A stretch of DNA of 23,104 nt from Coriobacteriia bacterium (GCA_003150175.1 QAKZ01000086.1:1-23104), one strand, 5' to 3'; shown: positions 14,788-21,557, counted from the stretch's first letter. The notes: a model not told the origin generated them from the letters alone. Translations and numbers: made by a program.

Positions 14788-15222
14788 CTAGCGGCCCTTC
14801 TTCGCGTCCTTGCCCGCGGCCATAGTGCTCATGAGCTCAGGCTCCGGCGCGCCGTCGCGGCGGGCCCTGCGGGCGGCCTCGGCGGCCTCGGGGTCCTTGG
14901 CACGGCGGACGTGGTCCTTGTTCACGCAGAAGGCGGTGTCGGCCTTCTTCCACGGGCCGACGGACTCGCCGAAGGTCATCTTCATGCCGGCGAGCGTGCC
15001 CGCCATGACGCCGAACACGAGCATGACCAGCATAAAGAGCCCCGTGAGGCAGACCACGGCAGTGAGCAGCGCGCCGGCCGCGAGCACGACGACGTTCATG
15101 CGGATGTACTCGCCGCGCGTCACGCAGCGCTTGGCGAGGATATCGCCTGCGCCGACGCCCGCGAAGATCCCGAAGAACAAGAAGAGCAGCGCGATGACCG
15201 CGCCGGCAAAGCCGAGGTCCAC
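14788..15222 (-). CDS. Small integral membrane protein, function unknown
   Basis: A 144-residue protein. Residues 4-27 are one hydrophobic helix (GFAGAVIALLFLFFGIFAGV) and residues 43-80 are one long or two consecutive helices (VVVLAAGALLTAVVCLTGLF, MLVMLVFGVMAGTLAG). The remaining 55 residues are hydrophilic and basic (DHVRRAKDPEAAEAARRARR), presumably cytoplasmic. The GTG at 15222 lies three bases after the stop of the upstream dehydrogenase gene, whose last codons supply GGGGAGGA as ribosome-binding site, so the two genes are almost certainly co-translated. I do not recognise the family; its link to the Cys/His-tailed enzyme is only positional. Confidence 0.7.
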   Translation of the reverse strand: MDLGFAGAVIALLFLFFGIFAGVGAGDILAKRCVTRGEYIRMNVVVLAAGALLTAVVCLTGLFMLVMLVFGVMAGTLAGMKMTFGESVGPWKKADTAFCVNKDHVRRAKDPEAAEAARRARRDGAPEPELMSTMAAGKDAKKGR

Positions 15223-15225
15223 GGG

Positions 15226-16362
15226 CTAGTCCTCCCCGTGGCAACAGCAGTGGTGTCCGCCGTCCCCGTGGCCGTGGCCGTGGCCCTCGCCATGGCCGCC
15301 GCAGCAGCCCTCGCCGTGGCCGTGGCCCTCGCCGTCGTGATGGCTGCCGCAGCACTCGTGGCCGTCCCCGTGGCCGTGGCCGCCGCAGCAGCCGCCGTCG
15401 TGGCCGCCGCAGCCGCAGCCGTCCTCATCGCCGTCGAGCAGCGACCAGTCGAGGCCGGCCGCCGCGGCATCGGCCTCCTCGGCGTACAGCAGCGTGAGCG
15501 CCTGGGTGCCCATGCGCGCGCCGCCGACCTGGCAGAGCGTGTCGAAGAGCGCGAAGGCGGTCTCGGCGCCCGGGAGCGCCAGCTCGGCGTCCTGGGCGGA
15601 GCGCAGCGCGAGCGCGATGTCCTTGCGCAGGTGCTCAGCCATGAAGCCGGGCTTGTAGTCGCCGTCGAGGGACTTCGGCGCGAGGCTCGCGGAGGCGCCG
15701 GAGCCGCCGGTGCCGCTCGCCATGAGCTCGAGGACCTTGTGGGGGTCGACGTGGCCCTGCTCGGCGAGGGCGAGCGCGTCGGCGTAACCCACCATGCAGG
15801 AGGCGAGGCTCACCTGGTTGCAGAGCTTCGCGGTCTGGCCGGCGCCGGGGGCGTCGAAGTAGAAGAACTTCTTGCCGAAGGTCTGGAGGATGGGGAGCAC
15901 CGGGGCCGCCTGGGCCTCGGTCGCGCCGAGGATTAGCGTGAGGGTGCCCGCCTCGGCGCCCGCCTGGCCGCCCGTGACGGGGCAGTCGAAGGCGTGCTTG
16001 TCCTCGATCTCGGCGGCGTCATGGATGTCGCGGGCGAGCTGCGGGGAGCTCGTGGTGAGGTCGATGAGGTAGGCGCCCTTCCGCGTGGCGCGGATGAGGC
16101 CGTCGGAGGCCAGGTAGACGTCCTCGACGTCCGTCGGGTAGCCGACCATGGTAAAGACGACGTCGGCCTCGCGGGCGGCGTCGGCCGCCGAATCGGCCCA
16201 GTGCGCGCCGCGCGCCAGGAGCGCCTCGGCCTTGGACTTCGTGCGGTTGTGGACGGTGACGTCGTAGCCGGCGTCGAGGATGTGGCCGCAGATCGCGGCG
16301 CCCATGATGCCGGTGCCGATGAAGGCGACCTTGGTGTGGTGGGGGGAGATCGTGGTACTCAT
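15226..16362 (-). CDS. 3-hydroxyisobutyrate dehydrogenase-family oxidoreductase with Cys/His-rich tail
   Basis: Residues 10-305 are a beta-hydroxyacid dehydrogenase: Rossmann motif FIGTGIMGAAICGHIL near 14, NRTKSKAEAL, DCPVTGGQAGAEAGTL near 126-141 (family: DAPVSGG), and GQTAKLCNQ with the catalytic Lys179 and Asn182. Such enzymes oxidise or reduce short 3-hydroxy acids (3-hydroxyisobutyrate, tartronate semialdehyde and others) with NAD(P). The family normally ends near 290-300 residues; here residues 310-378 add a tail with 15 His and 11 Cys in Gly-rich pairs (CCGGHGHGDGHECC; CCGGHGEGHGHGHG; HHCCCH), resembling the metal-storage tails of HypB, SlyD or UreE. The reading frame is intact through the repetitive DNA. 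AGAAAGG stands five bases before the ATG, which overlaps the end of a repeat-encoded mini-ORF. The downstream neighbour is a small membrane protein. Confidence 0.9.
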   Translation of the reverse strand: MSTTISPHHTKVAFIGTGIMGAAICGHILDAGYDVTVHNRTKSKAEALLARGAHWADSAADAAREADVVFTMVGYPTDVEDVYLASDGLIRATRKGAYLIDLTTSSPQLARDIHDAAEIEDKHAFDCPVTGGQAGAEAGTLTLILGATEAQAAPVLPILQTFGKKFFYFDAPGAGQTAKLCNQVSLASCMVGYADALALAEQGHVDPHKVLELMASGTGGSGASASLAPKSLDGDYKPGFMAEHLRKDIALALRSAQDAELALPGAETAFALFDTLCQVGGARMGTQALTLLYAEEADAAAAGLDWSLLDGDEDGCGCGGHDGGCCGGHGHGDGHECCGSHHDGEGHGHGEGCCGGHGEGHGHGHGDGGHHCCCHGED

Positions 16363-16409
16363 TCGTGCCTTTCTATCGATGACGAAAAGGGACTGTCCCT
16401 TTTCGTCAT
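16359..16409 (-). other. Repeat-encoded mini-ORF linking degV to the dehydrogenase gene
   Basis: On the minus strand the repeat's ATG overlaps the degV TGA (ATGA). Reading on gives 16 codons (MTKRDSPFSSSIERHE) and a TGA that itself overlaps the ATG of the dehydrogenase gene (AATGA). Both junctions are stop/start overlaps of the type used for translational reinitiation, and the next gene's ribosome-binding site AGAAAGG lies inside the mini-ORF. Whether the peptide is made or matters is unknown. Confidence 0.35.
16379..16409 (-). repeat. Palindromic repeat copy 3, containing the stop codon of the second degV gene
   Basis: Perfect 15-bp arms ATGACGAAAAGGGAC / GTCCCTTTTCGTCAT around T16394 (A on the minus strand). 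The TGA at plus positions 16406-16408 is the degV stop. Unlike copy 1, no terminator follows, and the next gene starts 44 bp later on the same strand. Confidence 0.95.
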
Positions 16410-17443
16410 TTGCTGCGGACCTTGCGGGCGAGGCGGTCGGTGAAGCTCAGGCTCTCGCGGCGGTCCTTGCCCCAGAACGCGCAGGCGACCATGCCGGGGC
16501 CGACGTGCGCGCCGATGACGGGAGAGACCGAGCTGAAGATGATGGGCATGTCCGCGCAGCCGGGCTCCTTTCGGAGCTGGTCGGCGAGCCAGTAGGCGTC
16601 CTTCTCGGCGTCGGCGGAGACGATGCCGACGGGCATCGGCACGCCGCCCATGTCCTCGTTCGTCAAGTGGTTGGCCTTGAAGTCGGCGATGATCGCGCGC
16701 AGGGCCTTCTTGCGCCCGCGGCACATGCCGCGCAGCATGAGGGCGCCGTTGAGGTCGTAGGAGAGCTCGGGCTTGATGTCGAGCTTGCCGCCCACGGTGG
16801 CCGCCGCCGGCGGGATGCGCCCGCCGCGCGCCAGCGCGTCGAAGCTGTCGAGCGTAAAGAAGCCCTGGATGTAGTAGCGCGCCTCCTCGGCCCACTCGAC
16901 GAGCTCCTTGGCAGTGAGGCCGTTGCCCGCCTGGTGCACCGCCTCGATGGCCAAAAGCTCGGCCGCCGCCGACGGGCAGAGGTTGTCGACCACGTAGAGC
17001 TCGAAGCCGGGGTGGTTCTCGCGCACCATGTCCGCGGCCGTGCGGGCCGCGTCGATGGAGGACGAGAGGCCGCGCGTGAAGCCGAGGTAGACGGTCGGCG
17101 TGCCCTTGGCTGCCGCCGCCTCGAAGACCTCGAGGTAGTGGCCGGGCGTGATGGCCGACGTCGTCGCGACCTCGCCGGCGCGCATGCGGCCGTAGAAGTC
17201 GGACGGGCTCATGGTCTGCCAGAAGTCGTCGAGGTGCTCCTCCCCTCCCATGACGAAGGGGAAGCTCACGACCTCGACGCCGAGGGCGCGGACGACCTCG
17301 GGCGCGAAGTCGGCGCACGAGTCGACGATGATGTGCACATTGGGCTGCGAGTGATAAGCGCGGCCCAGGCGCGCAGCCTCCTGCGATGCCTGGGCATTTG
17401 AGTTGCTAAGTTGTTCGTCCTCTTGGACGGTCTGATCGCTCAA
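16406..17443 (-). CDS. DegV family protein (second paralogue)
   Basis: A 345-residue DegV/FakB-type fatty-acid-binding protein: HIIVDSCADFAPEVVRAL near residue 37, TTSAITPGHYLEVF near 94, the LGFTRGLSSSIDAARTAA serine segment near 120, a conserved FFTLDSFDALARGGRIPP near 200, and C-terminal GAHVGPGMVACAFWG. It has a roughly 35-residue polar N-terminal extension (SDQTVQEDEQLSNSN...). The start is a TTG at 17443, with TAGGGA seven bases upstream; it lies ten bases after the hpf stop, so hpf and this gene form one transcript. The TGA stop lies in repeat copy 3. It differs clearly from the other DegV at 2678-3532, and may bind a different fatty acid. Confidence 0.88.
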   Translation of the reverse strand: MSDQTVQEDEQLSNSNAQASQEAARLGRAYHSQPNVHIIVDSCADFAPEVVRALGVEVVSFPFVMGGEEHLDDFWQTMSPSDFYGRMRAGEVATTSAITPGHYLEVFEAAAAKGTPTVYLGFTRGLSSSIDAARTAADMVRENHPGFELYVVDNLCPSAAAELLAIEAVHQAGNGLTAKELVEWAEEARYYIQGFFTLDSFDALARGGRIPPAAATVGGKLDIKPELSYDLNGALMLRGMCRGRKKALRAIIADFKANHLTNEDMGGVPMPVGIVSADAEKDAYWLADQLRKEPGCADMPIIFSSVSPVIGAHVGPGMVACAFWGKDRRESLSFTDRLARKVRSK

Positions 17444-17453
17444 AGGTGAATCC

Positions 17454-18044
17454 CTACTCCTCGTTCTCCTCGATCTTGGGCTTGATGATACCGTACCCGC
17501 CGTTCTTGCGGTGGTAGATGACGTTGATAAGCCCAGTTGTCGCGTTTGTGAACACATAAAAATCGTGTCCGAGCAGGTCGGTCTGGACGAGCGCCTCCTC
17601 CTCGGTCATGGGCTTGAGGTCGATGACCTTCTCGCGCACGAGCTGGTCGTCGGCGTCCTCGTCGGGAGCGGGCTCGATGAGGGAGGCGAGGTCCTCGGCG
17701 CTCACAGGGGCGGCGTGCGCGACGCGGGCGCGCTGACGGCGGTCGACGACGCGGGTCTTGTACTTGCGCAGCTGGCGGGTGACCTTCTCGGCCGCCTCGT
17801 CGATGGCAGAGTACATGTCGTCGGAGGAAGCGACGACGCGAACGACGTTGTCGCGGACAAAGACGGTGACCTCGCAGGCGCGGCGCTCGGGGTTGGAGGG
17901 GTTCTTGTCGACGCGGAGCACGACGTCGCAGCTCATGGGACTGATGTCGAAGACCTTAAGGGCGTTGCCGACCTTCTCTTGCACATGATCGCGCAGGGCG
18001 TCAGAGACGGTGACCTTGCGGCCGGAGATCTTGATGTCAACCAT
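17454..18044 (-). CDS. hpf: Ribosome hibernation-promoting factor, long form
   Basis: Long HPF (196 residues) silences ribosomes in stationary phase by blocking the decoding centre and dimerising 70S particles into 100S. Residues 1-100 form the S30AE/YfiA domain (DIKISGRKVTVSDALRDHV..., then acidic/basic helix EAAEKVTRQLRKYKTRV). A charged linker follows at 105-138. The C-terminal dimerisation domain is clear at 139-190 (VREKVIDLKPMTEEEALVQ, GHDFYVFTNATTG, VIYHRKNGGYGII). The ATG has AAGGAGG five bases upstream, the strongest ribosome-binding site in the window. A sigma-B-like promoter stands about 70 bp upstream. It is co-transcribed with the downstream DegV gene (10-bp gap). In other bacteria the gene is called raiA/yvyD. 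Confidence 0.95.
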   Translation of the reverse strand: MVDIKISGRKVTVSDALRDHVQEKVGNALKVFDISPMSCDVVLRVDKNPSNPERRACEVTVFVRDNVVRVVASSDDMYSAIDEAAEKVTRQLRKYKTRVVDRRQRARVAHAAPVSAEDLASLIEPAPDEDADDQLVREKVIDLKPMTEEEALVQTDLLGHDFYVFTNATTGLINVIYHRKNGGYGIIKPKIEENEE

Positions 18045-18110
18045 AAAAGCCTCCTTACGTATGCCTACGCGGGCCCGGCGAGAACACCGTGCCCGCGTCA
18101 TGTACTTAAC

Positions 18111-18134
18111 ATACCCAGAACCCGCGCCCTAAAC
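18111..18134 (-). promoter_or_regulatory. Sigma-B/SigF-like promoter of hpf
   Basis: On the minus strand: GTTTAG (18129-18134), 12-bp spacer, GGGTAT (18111-18116). The Bacillus sigma-B consensus is GTTTAA-N12-14-GGGTAT, so 11 of 12 positions agree at allowed spacing. Predicted leader about 60 nt. Bacillus hpf (yvyD) is a known sigma-B target. Whether this organism has such a sigma factor cannot be seen here. Confidence 0.5.
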
Positions 18135-18169
18135 CGGCTCGCACGAAGAAGGCTGGCGAGAGGCTGCGT

Positions 18170-19195
18170 TTATTCGGTGGGCGCAGGGGCGGCCGCGGCG
18201 GCAGGGGTCGCGGCAGGAGCGGCAGCGGCAGCGGCGTCGGGGGCGGCCGTTGCGGCGGCATCGGGGGCAGCAGCGGGGGCAGCGGTGATCCCTTGGAGCA
18301 TGGACGCGCTGGTCAGGGTGCCGATCTGGCCGACCCAGCGGGACTTGATGACGTCGAGCTGGCCGTTGGACTGGACCGCATCGACGGCGGACTGGACGGC
18401 GGAGGTGAGCGTCGGCTTCGCCGAGCTCACCGCGACGCCGAGCGCCACGGGGGTGTCGAGCGTCCCGATGAGGTTCACGTCGTCGTAGTCGGCGGCGAGG
18501 TAGCAGCCGGCGTACGCGTCGCACACGACGGCGTCGATGGTGCCGGAGCCGAGCGCGCTCATCGCCTCGTTGATGTTGGCGAAGGACTGCTCGACGCAGC
18601 CGGTATTCGCGTTGGAGAGGGCACGCTCCGAGACCGAGCCGGGCTGCACGCCGACGGTCTTGCCCTTGAGGTCGGTGGCCGTGAGCTCGCCCTGCTTCCC
18701 GCGGGCAAAGAGGCCAATCGCGCTTTCGGCGTAATCGCCGACGACGGTCGCGTTCGTGGCGGAGCCGGCGGCGGCGGTCGAGGCGCCCACCACGATGTCG
18801 CAGTCGGTCCCCAGCGACGCCGTCGCCGAGGAGACCGCCTTAAAGGTGACGGGCAGGCCGACGTGGTCGCCCAGGGCGTACGCGAACTCGACGTCGATGC
18901 CGGCGCGGGAGCCGTCGTCCTTCGTGCAGATCAGGGGCGCGGTGTTCGTGGGGAGCACGCCGACCGTGAGCGTCCCCGGCGATACGAGCTCCGCGGAGTC
19001 GACGCCGCAATCGCGCTCGTCGCGGATGGCGGACTCGGCGTCGGCCACGGAGGTCGTCACGATGCCGACGCCCTTGAGGAAGCCGAGGTCGATGTCCGGG
19101 AGGGTGACGGGTCCGACCGTGCAGCCCGCGAGGGCCGCGCAGGCGAGGCCGGCGGCGGCGATGCCGAGGGTCTTGTTCTTGAGGTTGCGCTTCAT
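18170..19195 (-). CDS. Amino-acid-type ABC substrate-binding lipoprotein (SBP family 3)
   Basis: A 341-residue lipoprotein. The basic start MKRNLKNK, a hydrophobic core and lipobox LAGC (Cys25) give a type II signal. After a 45-residue linker, residues 70-295 are a solute-binding family 3 domain: GTLTVGVLPTNTAPLICTKD, SRAGIDVEFAYALGDHVGLP, CDIVVGAST, LKGKTVGVQPGSVSERAL, and AVVCDAYAGCYLAADY. Family members deliver amino acids or other small polar ligands to ABC importers at the membrane surface. The last 40 residues are almost only Ala and Pro (AAPDAAATAAPDAAAAAAP), an unusual flexible tail. No permease or ATPase gene is adjacent, so it is an orphan binding protein, or serves a remote transporter or a sensing role. 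It is preceded by a roughly 300-nt structured leader. Confidence 0.87.
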   Translation of the reverse strand: MKRNLKNKTLGIAAAGLACAALAGCTVGPVTLPDIDLGFLKGVGIVTTSVADAESAIRDERDCGVDSAELVSPGTLTVGVLPTNTAPLICTKDDGSRAGIDVEFAYALGDHVGLPVTFKAVSSATASLGTDCDIVVGASTAAAGSATNATVVGDYAESAIGLFARGKQGELTATDLKGKTVGVQPGSVSERALSNANTGCVEQSFANINEAMSALGSGTIDAVVCDAYAGCYLAADYDDVNLIGTLDTPVALGVAVSSAKPTLTSAVQSAVDAVQSNGQLDVIKSRWVGQIGTLTSASMLQGITAAPAAAPDAAATAAPDAAAAAAPAATPAAAAAPAPTE

Positions 19196-19493
19196 ATTCG
19201 AGGATCCCGTCTCTCTCCCTTATTCTTCAGTTCGTCGCCTTGCCCAGCTGACCTGGTCTTTGACCCCACACTCGCGCACCGGGGCCTTCGCTTCGGGGGC
19301 CGCGGCCCCCTCCACTTGCAACCCTCTCGCCCGCGAGGCCGGATGCCTCATAGGTATGACGGGCGGTGCGACTTACTTCTAGGACGAACCATGATCGCGC
19401 CGCGCGCACGCGGTCGCTTACGTGGACCCCTTCGGCCTCGTCTACCTTGGGCTAGGGGCGCTGACGCCCCGCAACCACAGACCTGAGCAAGAC
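19196..19493 (-). ncRNA. Structured leader or non-coding RNA between comF and the lipoprotein gene (candidate raiA-motif RNA)
   Basis: No coding sequence is supported, yet the minus strand is full of hairpins: GGGGCG-TCAG-CGCCCC (plus 19455-19470), GAGGC-ATCCG-GCCTC (19335-19349), CTCG-CGGG-CGAG (19324-19335 region), a perfect 16-nt palindrome GGGGGCCGCGGCCCCC (19295-19310) that can pair alternatively with GGCCCC at about 19281-19286, and CCAG-GTCAG-CTGG (near 19245). A TATAAT box lies just upstream. The comF - RNA - ... - hpf(raiA) order matches the gene neighbourhood described for raiA-motif RNAs of Bacillota and Actinomycetota. I could not verify the consensus by eye; it could also be an uncharacterised riboswitch for the lipoprotein gene. 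Confidence 0.45.
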
Positions 19494-19499
19494 AGGGTG

Positions 19500-19505
19500 A
19501 TTATA
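19500..19505 (-). promoter_or_regulatory. Consensus -10 box for the structured leader / lipoprotein transcript
   Basis: TATAAT on the minus strand (ATTATA at 19500-19505). The -35 region at 17 bp is poor (GCCGCG), so an activator or extended contacts may be needed. A start near 19493 gives a leader of about 300 nt to the lipoprotein ATG. Confidence 0.5.
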
Positions 19506-19626
19506 ACCGCTGGTAGGCGATGCGCGGCTTTGGGGCGCGATCTTTTGCGCGGGGGCACAGGGAATCCGCGGCGAGCGGTCGAGGGGCGGGGGCGGTCACG
19601 GCCCGGGGCGCTCCCGCGCGACGGCG
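19506..19626. other. Intergenic stretch downstream of comF
   Basis: GC-rich spacer between the comF stop and the -10 box of the leader transcript. I see no terminator with a T-run and no coding sequence. Confidence 0.4.
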
Positions 19627-20358
19627 CTACCACACGCGGATGAGCGAGCAGGCGGTGACCTCGGCCGCCCCGCGGCGCAGGAGGGCGCGCGTGGCCTCGC
19701 GGATAGAGGCGCCCGTGGTCACCACGTCGTCGACGAGCAGCAGCCGCAGGCCGGACACGTCCTCGACCGCGCTCATCGTGCCGCGCAGGTTCTCCGCTCG
19801 GCCGGTGCGGCCGAGGTCGCGCTGATCGGAGGCGGCCCTTCTTGCCAGCGCATCGGCCAAGGGCAGACCGAGCATGCCCGCAAGCTTCCGGGCGGTGAGC
19901 TCCATGTGGTCGTAGCCGCGCCGGGCGTACGCCTCCGCCGTGGCGGGGACGAAGCAGACGGCGTCGGTGGCCGGGGCGTCGAAGCGGGGCCGGCCGTCGC
20001 GGGCGGGCCAGAACGACGCCTCCTCGAGCGCGCAGAGCATCGCCGCCGCGTTCACCGGCGCGAGGCGCAGCTCGTGGTAGTCCTTGAGGCAGGTGGCCAT
20101 GCGGGGCGCCGCGCCCGTGAAGCCGAGGGCGGCGATGGTCGCGCGCGGCTCCCAGTCGCCCTCGCAGCCCGTGCAGGTCACGTCGCCGAACGCAGCGCCG
20201 CACACGGGGCAGGCGCGCCGCTGCTCGATCCAGGGAAGGTCGGCTCGGCACTCGTCGCACAAAAGCTCGCCGGGCATCTCGCAGCCGACGCAGCGGGTCG
20301 GGTAGAGGAGCTCGAGCGCCGCATCGGCGGCCTTGTGCGCGAAGCGGCGCATGCTCAT
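19627..20358 (-). CDS. comF: ComF family phosphoribosyltransferase-like protein
   Basis: ComF/ComFC proteins support DNA uptake in competent bacteria, acting with the ComFA helicase and DprA on incoming single-stranded DNA. The 243-residue protein has an N-terminal zinc-ribbon (CVGC, CDEC, CPVC, CTGC between residues 23 and 65), LKDYHELRLAP near 103, FVPATAEAYARRGYDH near 140, the DQRDLGRTGRAENLRG segment near 180, and the phosphoribosyltransferase loop RLLLVDDVVTTGAS near 205. Length is normal. The ATG at 20358 has GGGGAAGG four bases upstream; a second ATG follows two codons later. It lies 64 bp after the TatD-family stop on the same strand and before the structured leader RNA. No comFA is in the window, so active competence cannot be inferred from this gene alone. 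Confidence 0.93.
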   Translation of the reverse strand: MSMRRFAHKAADAALELLYPTRCVGCEMPGELLCDECRADLPWIEQRRACPVCGAAFGDVTCTGCEGDWEPRATIAALGFTGAAPRMATCLKDYHELRLAPVNAAAMLCALEEASFWPARDGRPRFDAPATDAVCFVPATAEAYARRGYDHMELTARKLAGMLGLPLADALARRAASDQRDLGRTGRAENLRGTMSAVEDVSGLRLLLVDDVVTTGASIREATRALLRRGAAEVTACSLIRVW

Positions 20359-20422
20359 CTTGCCTTCCCCTTCCCAGCTCGCTGTGGCCGGCCGTCTGAA
20401 GCGTGCGCGAGGCGGCCGCCGG

Positions 20423-21448
20423 CTACCGCTCGCCGTCCGGCAGGCCGAAGAGCTCGCAGGCGTTACGCCACAGGTCGCGGTAAGTGGCAGCGGCCGGCGC
20501 GGAGCCTGCCTCGGCGCGGACCTTGGCCACGAGCGCCGCGGTGAAGGCGACCATCGCCGGCTCGCACTCCTCGCCGCGCAGGGGCACGGGCGCCATGTAG
20601 GGGCAGTCGGTCTCCGTGATGACGCAGCGCGACGGCGTGAGGGCGAGCGCGTCGCGGATCTCCTGCGAGCGCGAGAAGGTCGCCGCGCCGCCGTAGGCGA
20701 TGTGGCAACCGAGCTGCTTGAAGTCCTCCATCACGTGCACGTTCGAGGTGAAGCAGTGCAGGTCGCAGCCAGCCTCGGGGACGCCCTCCTCGGTGAGGAT
20801 GCGCACCGCGAGGCGGTGCGCCGTGCAGCCCGCGTCGCCCGCGGCGTCGCGGATGTGGAGCTCGGCGGGCAGGTTGAGCTCGTGCGCGAGGCGCAGCTGG
20901 CGCCGGAAGGCGACCTCCTGGGTGCGCTCGTCGACCTCGTTGTAGGGGCCGAAGTCGAGGCCGATCTCGCCCACGCCGACGGCGCGGCCGGAGGCGAGGA
21001 GCTCGCACGTGAGCGCCTCGGCCGCGTCGTCGTACTCCCCCGCTCCGTAGGGATGCGCGCCGGCGACGATTCTGACGTTGTCGAGAAGCTCGGGCACGTC
21101 CCAGCCCTCGAACTCGGGAGGCCGGAAACCGTGCGCCGCCGCTTCCTCGAGGCACATGCGCGCGATGGCCACATGGGTGTCCACGAAATCGAGGAACTCG
21201 GCGGCGCTTTCCCACTTGCGCGGGAACTCGTCCACGGGGTCCACGGGCACGACGAGCAGGCGCACGCCCACGAGCGCCGCACGGGCGAGGGCGAGGGCGG
21301 GGTCATGGAGCTTGAGGCTTCCCAGGTGGCCGTGGGTGTCGGCGAGCGGGGCGAGCGGCGTCGGCACGGGGCAGGCGCGCCCGCGCGAGTCGTGGAAGAG
21401 CTCGCCGTCCGCGAGGGTCTTGCTGTCGAGGACCTTGAGCTCGGGCAT
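20423..21448 (-). CDS. TatD family metal-dependent hydrolase (DNase)
   Basis: TatD-type amidohydrolase-fold proteins use two metals to cleave DNA ends or D-Tyr-tRNA-related substrates. In this 341-residue protein the metal ligands are all present: ADTHGHL near residue 37, AGAHPYGAGEY near 127, GVGEIGLDF near 152, PAELHIRDA near 188, LHCFTSN near 218, and ITETDCPYMAPVPLRGEE near 258. It is about 75 residues longer than YcfH/TatD, with extra sequence before ADTHGHL and in the 68-125 region. Two starts are possible: ATG at 21448 with AGAGAAGGA a few bases upstream (chosen), or ATG at 21472, which overlaps the stop of a repeat-encoded mini-ORF (TGATG) but has no ribosome-binding site. It lies downstream of rsmA, separated by three repeat units; the metG-tatD-rsmA neighbourhood resembles that of Bacillus. 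Confidence 0.9.
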   Translation of the reverse strand: MPELKVLDSKTLADGELFHDSRGRACPVPTPLAPLADTHGHLGSLKLHDPALALARAALVGVRLLVVPVDPVDEFPRKWESAAEFLDFVDTHVAIARMCLEEAAAHGFRPPEFEGWDVPELLDNVRIVAGAHPYGAGEYDDAAEALTCELLASGRAVGVGEIGLDFGPYNEVDERTQEVAFRRQLRLAHELNLPAELHIRDAAGDAGCTAHRLAVRILTEEGVPEAGCDLHCFTSNVHVMEDFKQLGCHIAYGGAATFSRSQEIRDALALTPSRCVITETDCPYMAPVPLRGEECEPAMVAFTAALVAKVRAEAGSAPAAATYRDLWRNACELFGLPDGER

Positions 21449-21482
21449 GGTTCCTTCTCTCTGATCGAGCATCAAAAGTACA

Positions 21483-21513
21483 ATGATAAAAAGGGGCAGT
21501 CCCTTTTTATCAT
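21483..21513 (-). repeat. Diverged palindromic repeat (copy 4)
   Basis: ATGATAAAAAGGG and CCCTTTTTATCAT are perfect 13-bp arms around GCAGT. Relative to the main family, CG has become TA in the left arm and CG has become TA in the right arm, so base pairing is kept. It lies just upstream of tatD. On the minus strand it encodes MIKRDCPFLSLYF, in the register in which the other copies encode MTKRDSPFSS. Confidence 0.9.
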
Positions 21514-21520
21514 CAAAGAT

Positions 21521-21557
21521 TAAATGACGAAAAGGGACTGTCCCTTTTCGTCATTTA
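21521..21557 (-). repeat. Palindromic repeat copy 5, longest arms
   Basis: Perfect 18-bp arms TAAATGACGAAAAGGGAC / GTCCCTTTTCGTCATTTA around T21539 (A on the minus strand, the same polarity relative to rsmA as the other copies have to their genes). Confidence 0.95.

Noticed and set aside
19196..19493. SRP (4.5S/6S-type) RNA, suggested by an ACCAGGTCAG stretch on the minus strand
   Set aside because: The rest of the SRP core (GGTCAGG...CCGGAAGG...AGCAGC) is absent; only a short chance match remains.
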